Of a DNA stretch of 64,000 bases, positions 8,417 to 16,210 are shown in pieces. Source of the DNA: Paenibacillus catalpae (GTDB lineage: Bacteria > Bacillota > Bacilli > Paenibacillales > Paenibacillaceae); assembly GCF_900112695.1 (NCBI RefSeq), contig NZ_FOMT01000006.1, positions 370,692 through 434,691 of the forward strand, in the 5' to 3' direction. The notes under the pieces are model-generated. The model did not search any database. It worked only from the letters and a program-made list of their open reading frames with translations, and was not told the DNA's origin. Within the stretch, counting starts at the first letter, position 1. Each line of letters begins with the position of its first letter. A program made the translations under genes and the position numbers.

Positions 8417-8986
8417 TTAAGTTAAAGCGGATATGACTCCGTCGGCAATAAAAGTAAACCGATTTACATCCCGAAAGCTTCTCGCAAGCAGCTGCGCTCC
8501 TTGAAGAGCGGCCAGAATAATGTGTGCCTGCAAGCTTGCCGCGCCTTCAAAACGCAGCTGCCCTTCACGGCGGCCTTCTTCGAGCACGCGCTCCACCCAC
8601 GCTAAATTGGCGGTAAAGAAATCAGCCAGCTTTGCTCCAACCTTCTCCGACAAGGTAGCCAGATCCGAAGAGAGCATCACGCTGAGGCAGGTGCAATAAT
8701 TATCGACCGGAATGCTGAAGATATTGACGTATTTGCGTAACTTCTCAAGATTGTTCTGCGTCTCGCCGTCAATTTGAGTAATGGTTGCAACAAATTCCCT
8801 TTGGTACCGGGTAATTAACGCCTCTCCCAGATCCTCCTTATTCGGAAAATGATAATGAATACTTGCTGTGCGGATACCGATCTTCTCTGCGATGTGCGCG
8901 TAGCTAAAGCCGTTAAAGCCGACTTCCTGCACAAGAGCTTGGGCTGTATCAAGAATCAACTCTGCCGTTTTTTTGTTACTGTTCAT
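8417..8986 (-). CDS. TetR-family transcriptional repressor
   Basis: A 189-residue TetR/AcrR regulator. The N-terminal helix-turn-helix (residues ~8-55: GFSYAHIAEKIGIRTASIHYHF) matches the YxaF/LmrA/NemR branch, and the ligand domain carries a CTCLSVML segment. Regulators of this branch often sense electrophiles or quinones, sometimes through cysteine, so the two adjacent cysteines are candidate sensors. Near-identical palindromes occur at its own promoter (8996-9009) and before the oxidoreductase/DsbA operon (8369-8386), which supports autoregulation and control of that operon. The ATG at 8986 is the only plausible start. Confidence 0.88.
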   Translation of the reverse strand: MNSNKKTAELILDTAQALVQEVGFNGFSYAHIAEKIGIRTASIHYHFPNKEDLGEALITRYQREFVATITQIDGETQNNLEKLRKYVNIFSIPVDNYCTCLSVMLSSDLATLSEKVGAKLADFFTANLAWVERVLEEGRREGQLRFEGAASLQAHIILAALQGAQLLARSFRDVNRFTFIADGVISALT

Positions 8987-8995
8987 GTACGGATT

Positions 8996-9009
8996 CTACC
9001 TTTCAGTAG
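8996..9009. promoter_or_regulatory. Candidate TetR auto-operator
   Basis: CTACCTTTCAGTAG is the reverse complement of the core at 8371-8384 apart from one base. It lies 10 bp before the tetR start codon, inside or next to a minus-strand TTGACT-N18-TAGAAT promoter-like pair. That position suggests direct repression and possibly a near-leaderless transcript. Confidence 0.6.
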
Positions 9010-9093
9010 GTATAAAAGTCAAGGTTATATTTCATCCAAAAATTTGAAGTCTGATCATGCCATTCCAAGCAAGAACGATACGCATCCGTTTGC

Positions 9094-10068
9094 CTATGGC
9101 AAACGGTACAGCGCAAACGGCTCTCCGTTACGGAAAGGCCGGCTTAGCGTATCAAGCTCTTCTAATGCTGCGGCATCAAGCGGCAGCTCAACGCTGCCCA
9201 GATTATGCTCCAATTGCTCCTTGCTCGTCGCTCCCACGATCACGGTGGATACAGTGGGCTGCTTCATCAGCCATGCAAGAGACAAGACGCTGGCTGAGCA
9301 GCCGAGCTTGTCTGCCAGGCTGCTGACCTGGCGGCCGAGCGCAAGGTTGCTCTCGCCGAAGAAGCGGGTGAAGCCCGGATTGGTCGCGGCGCGCGAGCCC
9401 GCTGGAGCTTCTTCCCCGGCACGGTATTTTCCAGTCAGAATCCCGCCTGCAAGCGGGAAGTACGGGATGATGCCCACGCCCTGATCGAGACATAGCGGAA
9501 CCAGTTCGCGCTCCGGCGTCCGGTCGGCCAGCGAGTAGCTTGTCTGCGTGGAGACAAACCGGCTCAATCCAAGACGGTCGCTGAGGCCAAGAGCTTTCAT
9601 CAGCTCCCATGCGGCATAATTGGATGCTCCGATGTACCGGACTTTTCCCGAGCGGACCATATCCTCGAGTGCCCTCAACGTTTCCTCGAGCGGAGTCTCC
9701 GGGTCGAAAGTATGGATTTGATAAAGATCGACGTAGTCGGTCTTCAGCCGCTTCAAGCTGTCCTCCAGCTCCAGCATCAGATGATATCGGGAAGAGCCTT
9801 TTGCATTAGGGCCTTCACCTTTTGGAAGACCTGCTTTGGTTGCAAGCACAACCTCATGGCGTCTGCCTTCCAGAGCGGTCCCGATGATGGATTCCGACGC
9901 TGTTGCCGAATAAATATTCGCCGTATCGATAAAGTTAATGCCGCGGTCAATAGCCGTATGCAGAATACGTGCCGAAGCAGCCTCGTCCGCCCGTGAGCCG
10001 AAAGAGTTCGTCCCGAGCCCCAGCGCAGACACTTTCAGTCCGCTTCCTCCAAGCCGGTTATATAACAT
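9094..10068 (-). CDS. Aldo/keto reductase
   Basis: A 324-residue AKR-fold NADPH-dependent oxidoreductase of the YghZ/Kv-beta-like type. The catalytic tetrad is visible as D48 and Y53 (FIDTANIYS), Lys in ATKAG and His in YQIHTF. The NADPH-binding end has VSTVIVGATSKEQLEHN. It reduces aldehydes or ketones in the cytosol; the substrate is unknown. The start at 10068 is chosen because GGGAGGG lies 6 nt upstream, whereas in-frame ATGs at 10074 and 10083 sit on or before that site. It appears monocistronic, with no operator seen. Confidence 0.85.
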   Translation of the reverse strand: MLYNRLGGSGLKVSALGLGTNSFGSRADEAASARILHTAIDRGINFIDTANIYSATASESIIGTALEGRRHEVVLATKAGLPKGEGPNAKGSSRYHLMLELEDSLKRLKTDYVDLYQIHTFDPETPLEETLRALEDMVRSGKVRYIGASNYAAWELMKALGLSDRLGLSRFVSTQTSYSLADRTPERELVPLCLDQGVGIIPYFPLAGGILTGKYRAGEEAPAGSRAATNPGFTRFFGESNLALGRQVSSLADKLGCSASVLSLAWLMKQPTVSTVIVGATSKEQLEHNLGSVELPLDAAALEELDTLSRPFRNGEPFALYRLP

Positions 10069-10168
10069 GGTCATCCCTCCCATTTAAATTTTGGATAAAT
10101 TCGTTGCAGATAGTATAGCAAACAGTACGGAATGGATGCTATATTTTTAGTAAGCTAGTCTGCTATAT

Positions 10169-10199
10169 TTGACATAAAAGTAAAGCGCTTACTTATACT
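10169..10199 (+). promoter_or_regulatory. Promoter-like pair with a cre-like palindrome
   Basis: TTGACA (10169-10174) is followed after 19 bp by TATACT (10194-10199), or after 18 bp by TTATAC. The spacer contains AGTAAAGCGCTTACT (10179-10193), which matches 13 of 15 positions of the CcpA cre consensus WTGWAARCGYTWWCW by my alignment. Carbon catabolite control of the downstream gene is possible but unproven. Confidence 0.4.
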
Positions 10200-10275
10200 A
10201 AATTAAGGGAGATTTAAGCTGTATCGATTATAGTAGCACGAAAGAGCAACATTTTGTCCGAAGGGGATGGGGAAA

Positions 10276-10689
10276 ATGACGCGTCTGCCAGTTACCTACT
10301 CAATTATCGTGCCGGTCTGCAATGACGAGGAAGTGCTGTTTGGCGCCTATAAGCGCCTGAAGCAGATCATGAAGCCTGCCGCGGCCAGTTATGAATTTAT
10401 ATTTGTCGATAATTACAGCACTGACCGTTCGGCCGATATGCTGCGTGTCTTTTGCGCGGCTGATGTCCGGGTCCGGGTCATCTATTTGTCGGTCCGCTGC
10501 AGTCATGCTGCCGCCATCGCGGCAGGCATTGACCATGCGGTTGGCAGCGGTATCGCTATTATGGAAGTGAAGCCTGTAGACCGCAAGGCAGACATGGCCG
10601 AGCTGGCAAGCCCGCATCCGGGCTATACCATTCGGGCACTGGAGGGCTTTACGCATTCCCCGCTTTGGGATTCGATCCCTGCCGGTTAA
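10276..10689 (+). CDS. Short family 2 glycosyltransferase-like protein (probably truncated)
   Basis: A 137-residue protein that starts like a GT2 enzyme of the DPM1/GtrB/ArnC branch: YSIIVPVCNDEEVL, then FIFVDNYSTDRSADML and the conserved alanine-rich helix. Normal members have 300 or more residues, an Asp-rich donor motif (DADLQDPPE-like) after the second strand, and C-terminal membrane helices. Here that motif is replaced by MEVKPVDRKADM, and the protein ends soon after in unrelated-looking sequence. It is therefore a decayed or repurposed domain. AAGGGG at 10261-10266 favours the ATG at 10276 over that at 10267. Confidence 0.6.
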   Translation: MTRLPVTYSIIVPVCNDEEVLFGAYKRLKQIMKPAAASYEFIFVDNYSTDRSADMLRVFCAADVRVRVIYLSVRCSHAAAIAAGIDHAVGSGIAIMEVKPVDRKADMAELASPHPGYTIRALEGFTHSPLWDSIPAG

Positions 10690-10692
10690 TAA

Positions 10693-11565
10693 CTACAGCC
10701 ATGAAGAGAGCTGCTGCTGAAGCTCCTCCGAGACAGGAGTAAGCGGCATGCGGATATGATCCGATGCGATGCTGCCCTGCCGGGCAAGCAGCCATTTGAG
10801 CGGTGCGGGATTAGGCTCCTGGAACAGGAGACGGATCAGAGGCAGCAGGGTGAGGAAAGATTGCCTGCTTGCTGCAAGCCGATCTTGCATGAGCTGTTCA
10901 TACACCTCGACAAACGACGACGTCCGGACATTCGCAGAAGCGAGCATGCCTCCGGCTGCGCCGCTGCACAGCATGGCATGGAAATAAATATCTTCACCGC
11001 ATAATACCGGTTTATGGTTTCCGCTGCGGGCAAGCTCGAGCATAAGCTCGATGCCGCCGGAGCTGTCTTTGATTCCGATCACGCCGTCCAGATCCAGAAT
11101 AGCCTTCACGGTATCCGGCGCAAGGCGTACTCCGGTACGCGCAGGAATCTCATAAGCAATAACCGGGAGGCCCGTGCCGGCTGCCTGTCTATAATGTTCA
11201 ATAATGCCTTCCTGCGATGGGCGGCTGTAATAAGGCACAACAACCAGAGCTGCATCTGCGCCCAGCTCGCCTGCGAATGCCGTTTTCCGCACAGTTGAAG
11301 CTGTATCATTTGTTCCCGTCCCTACAACAACAGGTTTGTTCGCCGGTTGGCAGACAGAACGTGCTGCTGCAGTAAGAGCCGCCATTTCTTCCAGCGTCAC
11401 GGTTGGCGCTTCGCCGGTTGTACCATTCACAACAATGCCATTCGCACCATCCTCAAGCAGCTGCCTCACATAGGGCTCGAATGAAGCCAGATCCAATTCT
11501 CCGTCTGCCCGCATGGGCGTCACAACAGGTACGTATATCCCTCGCAAATCTTGTTCCTTCAGCAT
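10693..11565 (-). CDS. DapA-family lyase (dihydrodipicolinate synthase / N-acetylneuraminate lyase superfamily)
   Basis: A 290-residue TIM-barrel class I aldolase of the DapA superfamily. The Schiff-base lysine is in GIKDSSG (about residue 164), the tyrosine in AYEIPARTG (about 136), and the substrate threonines in GTTGE. In true DapA the tyrosine motif is usually YNVPxRT; here it is YEIPARTG, so this may be a paralogue acting on another pyruvate-derived substrate. No lysine or diaminopimelate genes are adjacent. Divergent from a LysR regulator at 11700, which probably controls it. Confidence 0.8.
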   Translation of the reverse strand: MLKEQDLRGIYVPVVTPMRADGELDLASFEPYVRQLLEDGANGIVVNGTTGEAPTVTLEEMAALTAAARSVCQPANKPVVVGTGTNDTASTVRKTAFAGELGADAALVVVPYYSRPSQEGIIEHYRQAAGTGLPVIAYEIPARTGVRLAPDTVKAILDLDGVIGIKDSSGGIELMLELARSGNHKPVLCGEDIYFHAMLCSGAAGGMLASANVRTSSFVEVYEQLMQDRLAASRQSFLTLLPLIRLLFQEPNPAPLKWLLARQGSIASDHIRMPLTPVSEELQQQLSSWL

Positions 11566-11613
11566 TTAACAGCGCCTCCCTCTATAAACTTAAGAACTCT
11601 GTCTTTACTGTAG

Positions 11614-11651
11614 CATGACTCAAGTATTACAGTTATCTATAATGATTCATG
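11614..11651. promoter_or_regulatory. Candidate LysR dyad between dapA-like and lysR genes
   Basis: CATGACTCA (11614-11622) and TGATTCATG (11643-11651) form an inverted repeat with one mismatch in the divergent intergenic region. The position suits a LysR site; it was not compared with known sites. Confidence 0.35.
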
Positions 11652-11699
11652 AACGTCATCAATAATATTAATAATAAAGAGAGGGACAGAGGTGGGAGC

Positions 11700-12578
11700 A
11701 TGGAGCTGGTATATTTGCAAACCTTTTGCGAGGTGGCAAGAAGGCGTAGTATTACGCGGGCAGCGGAAGAGCTTGGTTATGCGCAGTCCAGCGTCACGAT
11801 TCAGATTCAGAAGCTGGAAAAAGAATACGGCGCACCGCTCCTCGAGCGGTACGGCAGGCAGATGCGGCTCACGCCTCCGGGAGAGAAGCTGTATACTCTT
11901 GCGGTTCAAATGCTGGAGCTGTACAAGCAGTCCAAGGAAAGCGTTGCGGGTTATGCGGGAGGGACGCTTGTAATCGGGGCGATTGATTCACTGGCGGCTT
12001 ATTTTCTTCCTCCATACCTGAGGCAGCTGAGGCAGCTGTTTCCTGAGCTGACCATTCAGCTTCAGCCGGACCGGGAATCGCACATCATCGGCAAAGTGAA
12101 GGATGGGGAATATGATATTGGGCTGCTGCTTGATGCCAAGCCGGCCGATTCGGCTCTTGAGTGCCAAGCGCTTAGAGAAGAGCCACTGGTGCTGGTTGCG
12201 CCCGCAGGCCATCCGCTTGCAGGGCAGCCTCATATTGGGCTTCATGATCTAAATGGCTTGGAGCTGATTATGTCAGAGGAAAGCTGTGTGTACCGGGGGA
12301 TGTTCGAAAAGGTGCTGCAGGAGAGCGGGATTGCGTTTACCGCCTTGTTCGAGCTGGGCAATCCGGAGGCTGTGAAGCAATGTGCGGTGAACGGTCTTGG
12401 CCTCGCGCTGCTTCCTCAAATGGTTGTCGCGGAGGATATCCGGCAGGGAAGATTAGTCGCGCTCCCGTTCAGCCATCCGGATATCCGCTTTGACTTGCAA
12501 TATTTGATTCATCCCCGCAAGTGGATGTCCCAGCCGCTCCAGACGCTTATCCGGCTGCTGGGAAGAGGACAAGAGTGA
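11700..12578 (+). CDS. LysR-family regulator divergent to the dapA-like gene
   Basis: A 292-residue LysR regulator. The HTH (residues ~2-60: ITRAAEELGYAQSSVTIQI) is followed by a periplasmic-binding-like effector domain, with GALPFSHP-like strands near the end. Start ATG 11700 has GAGG 7 nt upstream; the longer frame from 11649 has no site. Divergence from the dapA-like gene suggests that gene is its target; the inducer is unknown. The terminator at 12588-12630 follows. Confidence 0.85.
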   Translation: MELVYLQTFCEVARRRSITRAAEELGYAQSSVTIQIQKLEKEYGAPLLERYGRQMRLTPPGEKLYTLAVQMLELYKQSKESVAGYAGGTLVIGAIDSLAAYFLPPYLRQLRQLFPELTIQLQPDRESHIIGKVKDGEYDIGLLLDAKPADSALECQALREEPLVLVAPAGHPLAGQPHIGLHDLNGLELIMSEESCVYRGMFEKVLQESGIAFTALFELGNPEAVKQCAVNGLGLALLPQMVVAEDIRQGRLVALPFSHPDIRFDLQYLIHPRKWMSQPLQTLIRLLGRGQE

Positions 12579-12587
12579 ATATGCAAG

Positions 12588-12630
12588 AAGACGCGCAGCT
12601 TCCCTTCGGGGGAGTGCCGCGCGTCTTTTT
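12588..12630 (+). terminator. Terminator of the second lysR gene
   Basis: AAGACGCGC (12588-12596) pairs with GCGCGTCTT (12619-12627), followed by T residues. It lies immediately before the convergent multicopper oxidase stop codon. Confidence 0.75.
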
Positions 12631-12631
12631 G

Positions 12632-14725
12632 TCATTCCGGATGATTATGCGTAGCGGTGCCTACCGTATAAGGCGATGTAATCCCTTCATACATCAAATG
12701 CATCGTCATGCCGGCCGCCGCATGGGCGAGATTATGACAATGGTCCATCCACAGCCCCGGATTATCGGCGATAAAGGCTACTTCATATACTTCGCCCGGA
12801 GCCGTATCCAGCGTATCTGACCACCAAGGGCTGCCTGTTACGGCTTCGCCATTACGCGAAAGGACAAGCATGTGATGCCCATGCAGATGCATCGGATGGT
12901 CAACGGCACCGCGATTTACGATTGTTGTCTTCACAAGCTCGCCTTCGCGTACCATAAACATCGGCGTATCCGGGAATACTTTGCCGTTAATCGTGTAATT
13001 CATGGCTAATTTACCGTTAAAGAAGCCAAGCTGATTATCCAGCACCATCGTAAACTCCCGGTCAAAATGGCTGTTCGCATCAAAAGGCGCAGAAGCCGGC
13101 GTACCATAATGCGTCGGATCAAAGACGGGCAGGTTCGGCACTTGTTCAGGCAGTTCGCCTTGGCCATTCGGACTCATGACGATGCCAAGCTTCCCGCCCT
13201 GGCCGACATTTAAGGTGACCGGCGAGTCCGGCATAATGAAGGTCACATCATAACGGCCGCCTGTAGTGAGATCGAGGCTTACATTCGTAAGGTCTCCTGG
13301 CTCATGCAGCTCCGTCCCGTCGATCGCAGCCACCTTGAACTTCGTTCCGAGCAGCTTGTAGGACTGACGGACCCAGTCATCCGTATTCGTCAGGCGAAGA
13401 CGGACCGGGGTTCCCGGCGCAATCTTCATCTGCTGAATGCCGTCGTTATCGCCGATAGCCACGCCGCCTCCCTCCCAGATATGAGTAATCACCGTAATGT
13501 CCTTCACGTCTTGAGGCATCCCTTCCTCAGGCTCCGCGACAAGTGAGCCGAAGAGCCCTTTTGCCACGGCTTCCTTCGAATCCTGATGGGAGTGATACCA
13601 GAAGGAGCCGACCTGTTCGGCGACAAACCGGTACGTATATGTTTCACCCGGCATGACGGCATTTTGCGTTGCGCCGGCTACACCATCCTCCGCATTTGGA
13701 ACGTCAAGGCCATGCCAATGAAGAGTAACGCCTTCTGTAATATCTTTATTGATCAGCTTAACCTCTACCAGCTGCCCTTTGTGGAACCGCAGCTCCGGGC
13801 CGGGGATTTGGCCGTTATAGGTCCACGCTTCTACGGTACGCCCGGAAGCCAGCTTGACGGTCTTTTTCTCGGCGGTCAAAGTATACAAGACATCAGGCGT
13901 TCCTTCCGCCGGTCCTGTCAGGCTGTCTACGGAAACCTCCTTGACCGGTTCAACTGATGCGGTGACGGCGCCGCTATGATGGTGATGAGCAAGCTTTGTG
14001 CCGGTTCCGTTATCCATCGGGCCAGCTGCCATGGAGAGGGTCTCCGGCAGCCGGCTGGCCTGAAGGCCGCCGTAGAACGGGATGCTTCCCAGCGCAAGCA
14101 CAGCCAGAAGTACGGCCATCCGCCGCAATAAACGCATCCAGGGACGATTGACAGGCTTTGTTCCTGTCAGGCTGACTCTCGAACTGCGGTTAAGATGCGT
14201 CAGCCATAGCGCCATGCTTGCAATCAGGAGTATGACAAGCGGAACGGTTCCGTTTAGCATGTCGAATGGAATAGTCGTGGTGAAGGTCCAGTACATGCCG
14301 GTTAAAGAACCCAGCGCCACGAATTGATAAGGCGCAACCAGCGCAGGCTGTGAGGCACGGCTCAGCAGTCTGACATCAAGCGGTGCATCTGTCTTGCGCA
14401 TGGTTGCCTGCCGGATCCGGCGAAGGCGTGGGAAGGATGTCAGCCACACCATCAGCATCGGAACGATCAGAAGAGGCGGAATAAGCAGGCGGTCCTGCCA
14501 GAAGACTTGTTCCGACACGGCCATAAGCCAAATAATGCCGCCAAGAACACCTGCGCTGGATATAGAAAGGAATACAGCCCAGGTTATTAATTTACGTGCT
14601 TTTCGGTTCAGGTTTGCTTCAGTCCCGCTGAATAGCAGGGCGGATGCCTTGTTGCCGGCAATCCAGGCGAGCAGCAGAGTAAGGAACAAGGCGCCCCTTA
14701 CAACGCTAATAGCTGCAAAATACAT
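12632..14725 (-). CDS. Membrane-anchored multicopper oxidase
   Basis: A 697-residue fusion-like protein. The first ~230 residues hold about six hydrophobic segments. The remainder (about 265-697) is a multicopper oxidase exposed outside the membrane. Copper ligands are in HWHGLDVP, YHSHQD, HPMHLHGHH and HCHNLAHAAAGM; the last supplies the type 1 Cys, His and Met. The family oxidises metals or phenols with O2 and is often linked to copper tolerance; no copper genes adjoin here. A His-rich run (residues ~247-250) lies between the two parts. Start ATG 14725 has GGAGG upstream. The substrate is not deducible. Confidence 0.88.
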   Translation of the reverse strand: MYFAAISVVRGALFLTLLLAWIAGNKASALLFSGTEANLNRKARKLITWAVFLSISSAGVLGGIIWLMAVSEQVFWQDRLLIPPLLIVPMLMVWLTSFPRLRRIRQATMRKTDAPLDVRLLSRASQPALVAPYQFVALGSLTGMYWTFTTTIPFDMLNGTVPLVILLIASMALWLTHLNRSSRVSLTGTKPVNRPWMRLLRRMAVLLAVLALGSIPFYGGLQASRLPETLSMAAGPMDNGTGTKLAHHHHSGAVTASVEPVKEVSVDSLTGPAEGTPDVLYTLTAEKKTVKLASGRTVEAWTYNGQIPGPELRFHKGQLVEVKLINKDITEGVTLHWHGLDVPNAEDGVAGATQNAVMPGETYTYRFVAEQVGSFWYHSHQDSKEAVAKGLFGSLVAEPEEGMPQDVKDITVITHIWEGGGVAIGDNDGIQQMKIAPGTPVRLRLTNTDDWVRQSYKLLGTKFKVAAIDGTELHEPGDLTNVSLDLTTGGRYDVTFIMPDSPVTLNVGQGGKLGIVMSPNGQGELPEQVPNLPVFDPTHYGTPASAPFDANSHFDREFTMVLDNQLGFFNGKLAMNYTINGKVFPDTPMFMVREGELVKTTIVNRGAVDHPMHLHGHHMLVLSRNGEAVTGSPWWSDTLDTAPGEVYEVAFIADNPGLWMDHCHNLAHAAAGMTMHLMYEGITSPYTVGTATHNHPE

Positions 14726-14960
14726 ACAATCGTTTCCTCCGTCCCGGTCGTTGCCGCGGAAAATAGTACATCGTATTCCAAGAAGCCAGAGAAGCTATCC
14801 TGTCCATGATGTGATAATATAGTCATAGTTCATTGTAGCCCGGTCACACTTCCGCCTTAACCGTCCCGGGAAGGGACTTGAACTAGACTTTGGGCCGGGA
14901 GAAGAAACGTTTGCCGGCTGTCAGTCGTATTAGTGATGAAACTGACAACTTTAAAATGGA

Positions 14961-15081
14961 TGCTTGCCACAAGCGGCATATAGCCGCTAAATGATATCAA
15001 TTCTTTTAAGGAAAATGCTTACGATGCAAGAATTGCCACAAGCGGCATAGCCGCTAAATGATGTTAATTCTTTTAAGGAGG
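14961..15081 (+). repeat. Two tandem copies of the AAGAAT-stem RNA-like element (copies 1 and 2)
   Basis: Copy 2 (15015-15081) has the 5' mini-hairpin GCTTACGATGC, outer stem AAGAATT (15028-15034) with AATTCTT (15066-15072), inner stem AGCGGC/GCCGCT (15041-15055), then AAGGAGG. Copy 1 (14961-15011) shares the inner stem and the 3' AATTCTTTTAAGG but lacks the 5' conserved part. The pair lies directly in front of the leader ORF of yidC. The rest of 14726-14960 shows no gene. Confidence 0.7.
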
Positions 15082-15089
15082 TGAATGCA

Positions 15090-15419
15090 TTGTTAGAGCT
15101 GCAGGATTTAATTCCGTATTTTTTCTCGATTAGTATTTTATGTTCGATGGCTTATCTGGCGTATTTCGCCCATCAGTCCGTAGATGTCGAATTCAGCACG
15201 GTTCAGAAGCGGTTCATATGGGAACCCATCGTCCCGCTTGTTGTGATTACCAGCCGTTTGGATAAGATCCAGCATTGGCTCGCGCGAAGGATAAAGCGTA
15301 AAGAAGCACCCGATGGTGATTCAGCGGATTGTCACTCCTCGTTTGTGAAGGTTACTGAGCACGCACACAAACGAGGAGGCTATTATGAGCAAAAACAATG
15401 CATTCACCGCTTTTTCTAA
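15090..15419 (+). CDS. Putative MifM-like regulatory leader peptide upstream of yidC
   Basis: A 109-residue ORF with one transmembrane segment (about residues 10-28), followed by a basic amphipathic stretch (TSRLDKIQHWLARRIKRK) and an acidic one (PDGDSAD). Bacillus subtilis MifM has the same order: an N-terminal TM, an Arg/Trp-containing arrest segment and then acidic residues. It stalls its own ribosome when membrane insertion fails. The ORF runs through the 5' arm (15335-15347) of the hairpin hiding the yidC SD and overlaps yidC by 35 nt. Start: TTG 15090 lies 8 nt after AAGGAGG; GTG 15081 would overlap that SD. No overall identity to MifM was testable, so the arrest function is inferred from architecture. 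Confidence 0.6.
   Translation: MLELQDLIPYFFSISILCSMAYLAYFAHQSVDVEFSTVQKRFIWEPIVPLVVITSRLDKIQHWLARRIKRKEAPDGDSADCHSSFVKVTEHAHKRGGYYEQKQCIHRFF
15335..15379 (+). promoter_or_regulatory. SD-sequestering hairpin in front of yidC
   Basis: CTCCTCGTTTGTG (15335-15347) and CACAAACGAGGAG (15366-15378) are perfect 13-bp complements with an 18-nt loop. The 3' arm contains GAGGAG of the yidC Shine-Dalgarno, 6 nt before ATG 15385. The 5' arm lies inside the upstream leader ORF (codons 82-86). A ribosome paused just before it would melt the stem and expose the SD. Confidence 0.8.
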
Positions 15420-16206
15420 AAAATATCGAATTCTCGCAGCAATCGCGATTCTGGTAATCGTCAGCGGCTGCGGCGCGCAAGGGACGATTGATTCCGACAC
15501 GCCGGGCTTTTTTAACCACTATGTGGTTTATCCGTTCTCGTATCTGATCCAGCATATCAGTTCCTTCTTTGGCGACAGCTACGGCATGGCCGTTATCGTC
15601 ATGACGCTGCTTGTGCGGATTGTCCTGCTGCCGCTCATGCTTCGGCAATATAAGAATCAGCAAGGGATGCGCCAGAAGATGAGCGTTATCCAGCCGGAGA
15701 TTAATAAGCTGAAAGAGAAATACAAAGAGAAAACGCCTGAGAATCAGGCTAAGCTGCAAAAAGAAACCATGGAGCTCTACAGCAAGCATCAGTTCAATCC
15801 GCTGGCGATTGGCTGTCTGCCGATGCTGATCCAAATGCCGATTCTGACAGGTCTTTATTACGCAATCAAAATGACGCCGGAGCTTGCCCAGCATTCGTTC
15901 CTGTGGTTCCAGCTTGGTACCCCGGATCACATTCTGCCGTTCCTGGCCGCCGCGATTTATTATGTGCAGTTCCGCGTATCGCAGATTGGCGCAGACCCGG
16001 CTCAGCAGAAGCAGATGGGGATGATTGGTCTCCTCTCGCCGGTTATGATGGGAATCTTCTCCTTCAGCGCGCCGGCTGCAGTACCGCTGTACTGGGTTGT
16101 TGGGGGATTGTTCATGATTGCCCAAACCTTCGTGTCGAAGAAGCTGTACCCGGCTTTACCCGTAACGGCTGCGGGACCGGATGCAAAGGTCGTACCGGCG
16201 AAATAA
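15385..16206 (+). CDS. yidC: YidC/OxaA-family membrane protein insertase (lipoprotein type)
   Basis: A 273-residue insertase of the SpoIIIJ/YidC2 type. It has a lipoprotein signal with lipobox VSGC (residues ~27-30), then about five transmembrane segments. The catalytic groove arginine is in VIVMTLLVRIVLLP, a cytoplasmic helical hairpin is rich in K/E (residues ~85-130), and the core motif FNPLAIGCLPMLIQMPIL is present. It inserts membrane proteins with or without SecYEG. Its SD is locked in a 13-bp stem and it follows a MifM-like leader, so it is probably the regulated second YidC, induced when the housekeeping insertase fails. A terminator at 16211 ends the unit. Confidence 0.92.
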   Translation: MSKNNAFTAFSKKYRILAAIAILVIVSGCGAQGTIDSDTPGFFNHYVVYPFSYLIQHISSFFGDSYGMAVIVMTLLVRIVLLPLMLRQYKNQQGMRQKMSVIQPEINKLKEKYKEKTPENQAKLQKETMELYSKHQFNPLAIGCLPMLIQMPILTGLYYAIKMTPELAQHSFLWFQLGTPDHILPFLAAAIYYVQFRVSQIGADPAQQKQMGMIGLLSPVMMGIFSFSAPAAVPLYWVVGGLFMIAQTFVSKKLYPALPVTAAGPDAKVVPAK

Positions 16207-16210
16207 GAGA

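Noticed and set aside
9043..9093. Possible terminator or small RNA between the aldo/keto reductase and tetR genes
   Set aside because: No clear hairpin with a T run or promoter pair could be seen.
15385..15419. Frameshift explanation for the overlap of the leader ORF with yidC
   Set aside because: The leader and yidC are separate proteins, each with its own SD; the overlap places the leader ribosome across the SD hairpin, which fits a regulatory design better than a sequencing error.
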